Shown here piece after piece: positions 43,640 through 50,745 of a DNA stretch of 64,000 nt. The notes beneath the pieces are model-generated. The model saw nothing but the letters and a program-made list of their open reading frames with translations. It ran no database searches and was not told the DNA's origin. The stretch lies in the NCBI RefSeq assembly GCF_001911425.1, contig NZ_MPPL01000001.1, positions 3,917,716-3,981,715 of the forward strand, given 5' to 3'. This stretch comes from Mucilaginibacter polytrichastri. Its GTDB lineage: Bacteria > Bacteroidota > Bacteroidia > Sphingobacteriales > Sphingobacteriaceae. Position 1 is the first letter of the stretch, and each line of letters starts with the position of its first letter. Both the position numbers and the translations under genes were made by a program.

Positions 43640-43960
43640 TCACCTGGTAAATTCTACAGTGGCAGAATCGGGATAACGCAATTTAAGCTGATGCTCATCC
43701 AGGTGCTCAATAGCAAAGCGGGTATAAGGCTGGTTGCCTTCAAAAGAAGTGTAAATGGTATCGCCCTTTAAAAAATAATCTTCGGGCGCAGGTGGGTTAT
43801 GGTCAACCACAAATTCATTGTCGGTTATTTTTAAACCTGTTTTACCGTCTTTAGATCGCCAGTTGCCTTTTAGCTTGCTTTGGGTATTGCCTGCGCAGGC
43901 AACGCCAAACAGCACAATAGCAAAAGTAAAATGGATAATAATTAAGGCAACGTTTTTCAT
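43640..43960 (-). CDS. Small lipocalin-like lipoprotein
   Basis: This 106-residue protein has a hydrophobic N-terminus ending in a lipobox-like GVAC (cysteine about residue 22), so it is probably lipidated and exported. The mature part (KLKGNWRSKDGKTGLKITDN, then GDTIYTSFEGNQPYTRFAIE) looks like a small lipocalin-type beta barrel, but this is only by pattern. Its TGA stop (43640-43642) is supplied by the IS terminus; the uninterrupted target would have had the same stop. The protein is therefore intact despite the insertion. Confidence 0.7.
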   Translation of the reverse strand: MKNVALIIIHFTFAIVLFGVACAGNTQSKLKGNWRSKDGKTGLKITDNEFVVDHNPPAPEDYFLKGDTIYTSFEGNQPYTRFAIEHLDEHQLKLRYPDSATVEFTR

Positions 43961-43967
43961 GGGAAAG

Positions 43968-44000
43968 TTAAAAGAAGCCGGGCCGTTAAAGGCCCGGCTT
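43968..44000 (-). terminator. Terminator of the small exported protein gene at 44006
   Basis: On the minus strand the stem AAGCCGGGCC / GGCCCGGCTT with a 6-base loop is followed by CTTTTAAC. It lies just after the stop codon of the gene at 44006-44329. Confidence 0.8.
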
Positions 44001-44005
44001 GAGTA

Positions 44006-44329
44006 TTACATTTTATGATGTTCCATATCTTTTTTATCCATCAACTGTGCCCTCTTTTGATAAACACGGTGGCCTCTTTTATTTACATAATAATATTGCG
44101 ATTTTTTATTGATGTAAATGGTTTCGCCATTGGGTCCGCATTTGCCTTTATATTTTTTGTCTATAATTGCCGATGATCCTTTAGAGGCTACTTCTGAGGT
44201 TTTATGGCCTACAGCTGTAGCGGCATGGCCAACGCTATGTTCTGCTTTTTTTACATCACTTTGCGCATATGATTGTGCTGCACAAAACATAGCACCTGCT
44301 AACAGTAAGGGTCTGAATAAGATTTTCAT
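44006..44329 (-). CDS. Small exported protein with PBCV basic-adaptor-like C-terminus
   Basis: This 107-residue protein has a signal peptide (MKILFRPLLLAGAMFCAAQSYA), an Ala/Ser/Lys helix (HSVGHAATAVGHKTSEVASK), and a C-terminal basic segment with CGPNGETIYINKKSQYYYV and KRGHRVYQKR. This last part resembles the 'PBCV-specific basic adaptor' domain occasionally annotated in bacterial proteins; a role in binding peptidoglycan or DNA is a guess. It is monocistronic with its own terminator. Confidence 0.65.
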   Translation of the reverse strand: MKILFRPLLLAGAMFCAAQSYAQSDVKKAEHSVGHAATAVGHKTSEVASKGSSAIIDKKYKGKCGPNGETIYINKKSQYYYVNKRGHRVYQKRAQLMDKKDMEHHKM

Positions 44330-44354
44330 AGTGTCTGACTTTTTATTTCAGAAA

Positions 44355-45359
44355 CTAACTCAATTGTCCTGCCAAATGTTGCATTTGGGGCACAGGTGCC
44401 TTTTTTTTATATAAAATGGCATAAACAGCCTCACATATAGGCATGTTAACCTTGTACTGTTTATTAACCTGGTGTAGGCAATTTACTGCATAATATCCCT
44501 CGGCAATCATATTCATTTCCAGCTGGGCAGATTTTACGGTATAACCCTTCCCTATCATATTGCCAAAGGTACGGTTACGGCTAAACTGTGAATAGGCAGT
44601 TACCAGTAAATCGCCCAGGTAGGCCGATTCTTTAATATCGCGGTTAATTGGGTGCACAACAGCAACAAAGCGCTCCAGCTCGCGGATGGCGTTTGAGATA
44701 AGCACCGCCTGAAAATTATCGCCATAACCAATGCCGTGGCAAATACCACTGGCAATAGCATAAATATTTTTAAGCACTGCAGCCCACTCGGTACCATAAA
44801 TATCGTCTGACACGATGGTGCGGATGTAACGTGTACTAATAAGCCCGGCAAAACGTGCAGCCAGTTCCAAATCGCCGGATGCAATGGTTAAATAGGATAG
44901 TTTTTCCAGTGCCACCTCCTCGGCATGGCAGGGCCCGCTTAATACCAGAAAATGCGCAAACGGAATATGGTAATGCTGATTTAAAAATTCACCCATAATC
45001 TGGTTTTCATCGGGCACAATACCCTTAATGGCCGATACGATGAATTTCCCTTGCAGATCGGCAGGTGTAATACCTGTTAATGCCTCTTTTAAAAAAGCAG
45101 CAGGCACATTAAGCACAATAAAATCAGCCGCGCTGATAATGTGTTTTATATCTGTGGATATATGATGCTTCGGCAACCTGATCTCTACCGAGCTCAGGTA
45201 ATTGGGGTTGTGATTAAATTCGCGTATATGGCCTACGGCATCAGCATTGCGCATCCACCAAAAAATCTCTTTCTCTGCTGTATTATCAGCAAGCATTTTG
45301 ATGTTTGCTGTAGCCCAGCTGCCACCACCAATAACTGCTATTTTGTTTCGGGTATCCAT
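44355..45359 (-). CDS. gpsA: Glycerol-3-phosphate dehydrogenase [NAD(P)+]
   Basis: GpsA reduces dihydroxyacetone phosphate to sn-glycerol-3-phosphate for phospholipid synthesis. The 334-residue enzyme begins with the dinucleotide fold IAVIGGGSWATANIKML; the ATG at 45359 is used rather than the long upstream frame. FIVSAIKGI, LSGPCHAEEVA and the catalytic-lysine block AVLKNIYAIASGI (about residue 196) are present. The C-terminal region has YLGDLLVTAYSQFSRNRTFG. It follows the HlyD/TolC genes but has its own upstream terminator. Confidence 0.95.
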   Translation of the reverse strand: MDTRNKIAVIGGGSWATANIKMLADNTAEKEIFWWMRNADAVGHIREFNHNPNYLSSVEIRLPKHHISTDIKHIISAADFIVLNVPAAFLKEALTGITPADLQGKFIVSAIKGIVPDENQIMGEFLNQHYHIPFAHFLVLSGPCHAEEVALEKLSYLTIASGDLELAARFAGLISTRYIRTIVSDDIYGTEWAAVLKNIYAIASGICHGIGYGDNFQAVLISNAIRELERFVAVVHPINRDIKESAYLGDLLVTAYSQFSRNRTFGNMIGKGYTVKSAQLEMNMIAEGYYAVNCLHQVNKQYKVNMPICEAVYAILYKKKAPVPQMQHLAGQLS

Positions 45360-45363
45360 TAAA

Positions 45364-45401
45364 TAAAAAGTCCTGCAAGAACCAATTTGTTCTTGCAGGA
45401 C
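45364..45401 (-). terminator. Terminator of the TolC-HlyD transcript
   Basis: A 12-bp perfect stem (GTCCTGCAAGAA / TTCTTGCAGGAC) with an 8-base loop precedes TTTTTAT on the minus strand. It lies about 25 bases after the HlyD-family stop and just before the gpsA start. Confidence 0.85.
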
Positions 45402-45426
45402 AAAATAAAAAAATATTACCCAGTTA

Positions 45427-46773
45427 TTAGTTATCTTTCCCTTTATTATCCGAACTAAATAGTTTCGACTTATCAACCTTCTCTACATCCATCTTATCTT
45501 TCAATGTTTTAGAGATAGCAGCGTATGGCCCCGAAACCACCTCATCGCCATCTTTAAGGCCGCTGAGTATTTGTATGTTGGTATCATCCTGTATACCGGT
45601 GGTAACCGCAACCTGCGCTACTTTACCCGCTTTGTATACAAAAACATATTCTTTGGTAATGCTGCCTATCTTTTTCTTATCGGTACTGTTATCGTCGGCC
45701 TTCTTCATGCCATTATCTTTCTTCTCTTCGCGGGTGGTGACAGACTGGATAGGTACAGATAGTGCATGCGTGTGGTTGGTTTGCACATCAACGGTAGCCG
45801 TTAACCCCGGGCGGAACGGCGAGTGCCCATTAACGCTTTTGTTGATCAAATCCTTATATGAATCGGGGTTGATCCGTACCTTAACCGTAAAGTTGGTTAC
45901 CTGGTCGGCGTTTGTACCTACCACGTTGGCCGAACTGCCAATTTCATAAACAACACCGTTAAAGGTTTTACCGCTAAAAGCGTCTATCTCAATTTTAGAC
46001 GAATCGCCTGTGTGTACGCGGTTAATATCATTTTCATTAACATCAACGTTAACATCCATTTTGCTCAGGTCGGATATGGTCATAATTTCGGTACCGGTCA
46101 TTTGTGCCGTACCCACTACACGTTCGCCCTGTTCAATAGATAATTTAGATACCACACCATCAACCGGCGAATAAATGCTGGTTTTGGCCAGGTTATCCTG
46201 GGCTTCTTTTACAGATGCCTGAGATTGTGCCAAACCATAGCGCGAACCTACCACACTTTGTTTTAAAGCCTCGAGGTTGGCTTTAGCACCGGCATAATCA
46301 GCCTTGGCGGCATCAAATTCGGCAGCGGTAACTACTTTGTTTTCGTAAAGCTCTTTAGTACGTTTGTACTTGGCCTCAGAGTTAGCATAGTTAGCTTCTG
46401 ACTGGTGCAGCATCTCGCTGGCGTTGCCAACGCTTGCCTTTTGGCTGTTGTAAGATGCTACCGCACGCTCGTAACCAGATTTTAAGATATCCGGGCGAAT
46501 GCGGCAAAGCAGTTGACCTTTTTTAACAATATCACCCTCTTTGATGGGCAGTTCCACAACCTCGCCTGAAACTTCCGAACTGATCTTTACCTCTACCTCG
46601 GGTTTAATTTTACCGCTTGCAGATACCACTTCGTTAATATCACGTGCTGCTGCCTTTTCGGTAGCAACCTGTGTTTTATCCGGCTTACCGATAATACCCG
46701 TTGCTTTACCTATGATGATTAATACAATAAGTACTCCCAGAGTAATTAAAACGTATTTTGTAGTCTTTCCCAT
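45427..46773 (-). CDS. Efflux periplasmic adaptor (HlyD/MacA family)
   Basis: This 448-residue adaptor bridges an inner-membrane transporter and a TolC-type channel. It has an N-terminal anchor (YVLITLGVLIVLIIIGKA), a biotinyl-lipoyl-like part (GEVVELPIKEGDIVKKGQLL), a long coiled-coil hairpin (about 95-190, with KRTKELYENKVVTAAEFDAA), a second lipoyl part (IYSPVDGVVSKLSIEQGERV) and a beta-barrel. A Lys/Asp-rich stretch near 360 is unusual. The TolC-like gene lies 25 bases upstream. No ABC or RND permease is adjacent, so the partner must be encoded elsewhere. Confidence 0.9.
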   Translation of the reverse strand: MGKTTKYVLITLGVLIVLIIIGKATGIIGKPDKTQVATEKAAARDINEVVSASGKIKPEVEVKISSEVSGEVVELPIKEGDIVKKGQLLCRIRPDILKSGYERAVASYNSQKASVGNASEMLHQSEANYANSEAKYKRTKELYENKVVTAAEFDAAKADYAGAKANLEALKQSVVGSRYGLAQSQASVKEAQDNLAKTSIYSPVDGVVSKLSIEQGERVVGTAQMTGTEIMTISDLSKMDVNVDVNENDINRVHTGDSSKIEIDAFSGKTFNGVVYEIGSSANVVGTNADQVTNFTVKVRINPDSYKDLINKSVNGHSPFRPGLTATVDVQTNHTHALSVPIQSVTTREEKKDNGMKKADDNSTDKKKIGSITKEYVFVYKAGKVAQVAVTTGIQDDTNIQILSGLKDGDEVVSGPYAAISKTLKDKMDVEKVDKSKLFSSDNKGKDN

Positions 46774-46798
46774 TATTAATTAAGGATTTTGATATTGT

Positions 46799-48238
46799 TT
46801 AAAGAGTTAGCGGATTTCCAAGATAATAATCGATCACCTTACTTCTGAAAATTAATTCATAGCGGGCCTGGATCATATCATTTTGTGATTTGTTTAAATT
46901 AGTAAGGGAGGTATTATAATCAAGCGAATTTACCAAACCTACATTGTAGCGTTGCTGGATAACGTTATAAGCATCCTTATTGGCTTGATAAGTTTGTATA
47001 GCCGACTGGTATTTTTTATCTGCCGCTTGTACATCCCACACAGCCTGGGTTATTGTTTTCGCCAGGGTATTCTTAGCCAATTGGGTGGTTACCTGTGCAT
47101 TTTGATAATTTATCTTAGCCTTGCGTACAGTAGTACGTGCCAGAAAACGGCCAAAGATTGGAATTTGCAAATTAAGCCCGAAAGACTGATTAAAATTATT
47201 GCCAAACTGGTTAGTAAAACCGTATGACGGCGAAAATACAGGAACCTGCACCGGGCTTACAACGGGTGTGGTTGTGCCTTGTATCACACCTATTTGCTGA
47301 GTTGTTGTTACCGCACCTGTAACATTTTGCGCAATGCTCGAATAGTTAGATCCAATATTACCAAACATAGTAAGCGTTGGGTAATAGCCTCCTTTCGCTA
47401 CTTTAATGGCCTGTTCATATACCTTTTGCTGGGTCTCTGCAAGTAATACATCGGGGTTTATTTTTAAAGCTGTACTAATTACATCCGGCGCATTATAAAG
47501 CGTTTTAACATCGGTAACCTTACTGATATCCGGCCTTTCGATCGCGATATTAGCGGCAGGGTCCATTTCCATATATTGCTTTAAGGTAAGCGTAGAAAGT
47601 TCAAGCTGATTCTGCGCATTAACTAAATTATAATCAGCGGTTGATAACTGAGCCTTAGCTTGCGACAGGTCTGCCAGGGTAGAGTTTCCTGCTTTAAAGG
47701 TTTTGTTCGTCCTATCCAACGTTATATTAGCAATATCTATTTGTTGTTTTGCAGCAGTTACCAGATCCTGGTTAGCCAATACTTGTAAAAAGATGGTTAC
47801 TACGTTTAGTACGAGGTCATTTTTTACTTTGGCGGTACTGCCCTTGCTGGCATCGAGCGATAGCTTGTTTTGCAGTATCAAATTCCTTAACTGGCCACCC
47901 TGAAACAAAGTAAAAGCAGCCTGCGCCTGCCCGCTGATATATAAGAACGACTGGCTGGTATAAGAATACGTAGTTAAGTTAGCGCTGCGACCAAAGTTGT
48001 ACGAACCTTGCGAACTACCGGTTAAACTGGGTAACTCATTATATTTCGATTGTTTGTAATCTTCGTTGGATAGCGCCTCGCTAAACTGTGCCTGTTTAAT
48101 GGTTAGGTTACGGGTAAGTGCATAGTCAACAGCTTTTTCCAACGATATTTTTTCCTGGGCAAAGGCGGTGCTGCCAGAGATCAGGAATAACAGCAAACCC
48201 AGCGGTTTTATTTTTTTTAAAGTAAACAGGTGTTTCAT
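46799..48238 (-). CDS. TolC-family outer membrane efflux protein
   Basis: This 479-residue exported protein forms the outer-membrane exit channel of a tripartite pump. A signal peptide (KPLGLLLFLISGSTAFA) is followed by ISLEKAVDYALTRNLTIKQA, typical of OEP repeats, and a second copy of the pattern near residue 230 (DVISTALKINPDVLLAETQ). Long alpha-helical stretches such as VKNDLVLNVVTIFLQVLANQ are consistent with the TolC barrel-plus-tunnel fold. The ATG at 48238 is used. It is the first gene of a two-gene operon with the adaptor downstream. Confidence 0.9.
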   Translation of the reverse strand: MKHLFTLKKIKPLGLLLFLISGSTAFAQEKISLEKAVDYALTRNLTIKQAQFSEALSNEDYKQSKYNELPSLTGSSQGSYNFGRSANLTTYSYTSQSFLYISGQAQAAFTLFQGGQLRNLILQNKLSLDASKGSTAKVKNDLVLNVVTIFLQVLANQDLVTAAKQQIDIANITLDRTNKTFKAGNSTLADLSQAKAQLSTADYNLVNAQNQLELSTLTLKQYMEMDPAANIAIERPDISKVTDVKTLYNAPDVISTALKINPDVLLAETQQKVYEQAIKVAKGGYYPTLTMFGNIGSNYSSIAQNVTGAVTTTQQIGVIQGTTTPVVSPVQVPVFSPSYGFTNQFGNNFNQSFGLNLQIPIFGRFLARTTVRKAKINYQNAQVTTQLAKNTLAKTITQAVWDVQAADKKYQSAIQTYQANKDAYNVIQQRYNVGLVNSLDYNTSLTNLNKSQNDMIQARYELIFRSKVIDYYLGNPLTL

Positions 48239-48327
48239 AATGTTGTATTTACAATTTTGCACAAGTGCTTATATTGTATCCCCGAAATTTATTGTTAGAA
48301 GGTGGAACTAATTTAATTAATTTGTAA

Positions 48328-48954
48328 ATGTACCTGGTTAAAACACCCTGGCTGCTTAAGCAATTTTATTCCGACTTATTGTGGAATGCTGATCGTGATA
48401 AGCGAATCATTTATTTAACGTTTGACGACGGCCCTATACCTGTTGTTACACCGTTTGTATTAAAAATTTTAAAACAGTACCAGGCCCAGGCCACATTCTT
48501 TTGTATTGGCGATAATATCCGCAAAAATCCTGATATTTTTGAGCAGATAAAAGCAGCCGGACACGCCATTGGGAATCACACCTTTCATCACCTTAAAGGG
48601 TGGATAACAGATGATGATACGTATATAAAAGATACGCAAGCCTGTGATGAGCTTGTACATTCAAATCTCTTTCGCCCGCCTTATGGGCGCATTAAAAAGT
48701 CGCAGGCAAAAAAGCTTAAAGGCCTGTATCCCGATTTAAAGATTATCATGTGGGATGTACTCAGCGGCGATTTTGATATGAGTATAGAACCGGAGAAGTG
48801 CTTGAACAACGTAATTAAGCATACCGAGAACGGATCAATCGTGGTTTTTCATGATAGTTTGAAAGCATTTAACCGGTTGGAATATGTGTTGCCGAGGGCG
48901 ATGGAATATTGGAGTAAAAAAGGGTATCAATTCGAAGCCCTGGAAGAGAGGTAG
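48328..48954 (+). CDS. Polysaccharide deacetylase (NodB) family protein
   Basis: This 208-residue enzyme of the NodB/CE4 type removes acetyl groups from a cell-wall or capsular polysaccharide. The metal and catalytic motifs are intact: YLTFDDGPIP (residues about 31-40), HAIGNHTFHH (H-x-x-x-H pair) and FRPPYGR (catalytic arginine block), and a late IVVFHDS. No signal peptide is obvious, so it may act in the cytoplasm or be exported without cleavage. It diverges from the TolC gene and is followed by the VapBC-like pair. Confidence 0.9.
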   Translation: MYLVKTPWLLKQFYSDLLWNADRDKRIIYLTFDDGPIPVVTPFVLKILKQYQAQATFFCIGDNIRKNPDIFEQIKAAGHAIGNHTFHHLKGWITDDDTYIKDTQACDELVHSNLFRPPYGRIKKSQAKKLKGLYPDLKIIMWDVLSGDFDMSIEPEKCLNNVIKHTENGSIVVFHDSLKAFNRLEYVLPRAMEYWSKKGYQFEALEER

Positions 48955-48996
48955 AATTTTAAATGAAATTTTGCAACTTTACTTAGAGACGAAAAA

Positions 48997-49206
48997 ATGA
49001 AAACGATAACAGTAGATATTTTACAAGATGAAGCTCTTAACCTATTAAAGGATCTTGAAGCTTTAAATGTAATTCGCCTGCATAACGAAGATGAGGAAAT
49101 TCGCCCTAAAGAAAATTTGTCGAAGAAATATAAAGGGGCGATGTCTAAGCAATCTCGCGAAGAAATTGAAAAGCAGTTACATGATCTTAGTAACGAATGG
49201 AATTAA
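48997..49206 (+). CDS. Probable antitoxin partner of the PIN-domain protein
   Basis: This 69-residue acidic/helical protein ends 10 bases into the next gene, the usual translational coupling of toxin-antitoxin operons. MKTITVDILQDEALNLLKDL resembles the N-terminal strand plus helix of small antitoxins of the PhD/AbrB-like size class, but no DNA-binding motif is recognisable. The C-terminal half is charged (SKKYKGAMSKQSREEIEKQL), as in toxin-wrapping tails. A related 'DUF2281/addiction module' type exists in Bacteroidota; the match is by size and context only. Confidence 0.65.
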   Translation: MKTITVDILQDEALNLLKDLEALNVIRLHNEDEEIRPKENLSKKYKGAMSKQSREEIEKQLHDLSNEWN

Positions 49207-49556
49207 AATATCTTTGGGATACTAATACTGTTATTTATTATTTACAAAATCACGTCCCTCCTGCCCGGGAACAATTGATGGATGATATTATCAATAATTA
49301 CAAACCGGCCATTTCTGTCATTACTGAAATAGAATTATTATGTTGGAGGTCTGCTACAGATAATGATCTTACTATTCTTAAAAAATTCATCGCGGATGCA
49401 ACTGTTTTTGAATTGGATCAAAATATAAAGTCTGAAGTTATTTCTATTAGAAAACAATTCAACTTAAAGCTTCCCGATGCTGTAATAGCTGCTACCGCTT
49501 TAAAGAATGGCTACACTTTAATAAGCCATAACTACAAGGATTTTAAAAAAGATTGA
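49197..49556 (+). CDS. PIN-domain (VapC-like) ribonuclease toxin
   Basis: This 119-residue protein has the PIN fold of VapC toxins, which cleave RNA and slow growth unless bound by their antitoxin. Acidic residues of the active site are seen in LWDTNTVIYYL (D8), VITEIELLCW (E), and LPDAVIAATAL (D). The fourth position normally in T-R-N-x-x-D-F is SHNYKDF, so the aspartate is present after an unusual SHN. The gene overlaps the antitoxin by 10 bases. Confidence 0.8.
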   Translation: MELKYLWDTNTVIYYLQNHVPPAREQLMDDIINNYKPAISVITEIELLCWRSATDNDLTILKKFIADATVFELDQNIKSEVISIRKQFNLKLPDAVIAATALKNGYTLISHNYKDFKKD

Positions 49557-49684
49557 AGAACTTCATTTATTAGATCCATTCCAGATTATTTAGATTCCAT
49601 AGTTTCCATCCCTTAAAAGTAATTTTTACTGCCACCCCAATATCATCTGCAATCGATGTAATATGATGCCTAATCATTAATTGG

Positions 49685-49692
49685 TATCTTTG
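49685..49692 (+). promoter_or_regulatory. Bacteroidota -7 promoter element of map
   Basis: TATCTTTG fits TAnnTTTG and lies 23 bases upstream of the map ATG. The -33 element is weak or absent. Confidence 0.4.
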
Positions 49693-49715
49693 CACATACC
49701 TTTATATAAACTCAA

Positions 49716-50477
49716 ATGTCAATTACTTCAAACGAAGAACTTTCGGGGATGCAAAAAGTAAGCGAAGCGGTGGCCGTGGTATTGAAAGCCATGCGCGAGC
49801 ATTGCCAACCCGGCATGAGCGCCAAAGAACTGGACGATTTCGGCGGAGTGATGCTAACCGAGATGGGCGCAAAATCTGCTCCTAAACTAACTTATGATTT
49901 TCCCGGACATACCTGTATATCTGTTAATCATGAGGTTGCGCATGGTATCCCATCTGCCGATAAAATTCTGAAAAATGGCGACCTCATCAACATTGATGTA
50001 TCTGCCGAGCTGGATGGCTTTTGGGCCGACAATGGCGGTTCATTTGTTTTGGGCGAGGATATCAATAATCACCTGCCACTAGTAAAAGCATCAAAGCAAA
50101 TCTTACAAGCGGCAATTAGCCAGATTAAAGGCGGTGTTAAAATTGCCGACATCGGTATGCTGATCGAAAAACAAGCTGCTAAACGTGGCTTCAAAGTAAT
50201 TAAAAACCTGGCCGGCCATGGTGTAGGCCGCAGCCTGCACGAAGAACCGCACGAAATACTCAACTGTTACGATCGCGATAACAAAACCCGTTTCCGCAAA
50301 AATTCTATTGTGGCTATCGAAACTTTTATTGCCACCCACTCTACCTACGCCAATGAAGGCGCAGATGAATGGACCTTAACGGGCAACAAAGGCGGTTACG
50401 TTGCCCAGCACGAGCATACTATTATGGTAACAGATGGCGTACCAGTGATACTGACCAAAGAGAACGGAATATATTAA
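49716..50477 (+). CDS. map: Methionine aminopeptidase, type I
   Basis: This enzyme removes the initiator methionine from nascent proteins. The 253-residue protein has the dinuclear metal ligands of type I enzymes: DVSAELDGFWADNGGSF (two aspartates), GHGVGRSLHEEPHE (histidine), AIETFI and QHEHTIMV (two glutamates). The histidine of the substrate pocket is in NHEVAHGIP (about residue 79). It is a single gene between the VapBC-like pair and aconitase, with an intergenic heptamer repeat after it. Confidence 0.95.
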   Translation: MSITSNEELSGMQKVSEAVAVVLKAMREHCQPGMSAKELDDFGGVMLTEMGAKSAPKLTYDFPGHTCISVNHEVAHGIPSADKILKNGDLINIDVSAELDGFWADNGGSFVLGEDINNHLPLVKASKQILQAAISQIKGGVKIADIGMLIEKQAAKRGFKVIKNLAGHGVGRSLHEEPHEILNCYDRDNKTRFRKNSIVAIETFIATHSTYANEGADEWTLTGNKGGYVAQHEHTIMVTDGVPVILTKENGIY

Positions 50478-50479
50478 GA

Positions 50480-50607
50480 GAGATGCAAGAAACAAGAGCC
50501 GAGAAACAAGATAGAATAGTCGCAATTTTTCGTTCTCGATTCCTGATTCCAGAATCACAATCAGGATTATCTTTTGTCTTGATTCTTGTCTCTTGGCTCT
50601 TGCATCT
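50480..50607. repeat. Inverted heptamer-type repeat after map
   Basis: The left arm (50480-50512) contains GATGCAAGAAACAAGAGCCG. The right arm (50571-50607) consists of CTTGATT, CTTGTCT, CTTGGCT and CTTGCAT at an exact 7-base period. The arms are complementary over about 30 bases with mismatches, and the middle holds a smaller inverted repeat (GATTCCTGATT / AATCAGGA). It can form a long hairpin in the map transcript. Confidence 0.75.
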
Positions 50608-50745
50608 ATTATTTAGAATTTATCCAAATAACATTTGCCCAAACCTACACTATCATTTGGGTGTTAAATTTTGTACATTCGCCGCGTTAGGCCTGTTAAA
50701 GGCTCACACATCGGAATTACTTTTTACTTATAAAATCAAATACAA

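Larger units (their letters stand above)
42291..43642 (+). mobile_element. IS3-family insertion sequence (1352 bp)
   Basis: The element begins TGTCTCGTCCTGAAAAAAG and its right end, read inward, is TGAGTAGTCCTGAAATAGG. The inverted ends agree at most positions and have TG...CA termini. A CCT triplet directly flanks both sides, which fits the short target duplications of IS3-family elements; the shared flank could also be read as TCACCT. Inside lie overlapping orfA and orfB with an intact DDE transposase, so the copy is probably active or was recently. No other copy occurs in the window. Confidence 0.85.
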
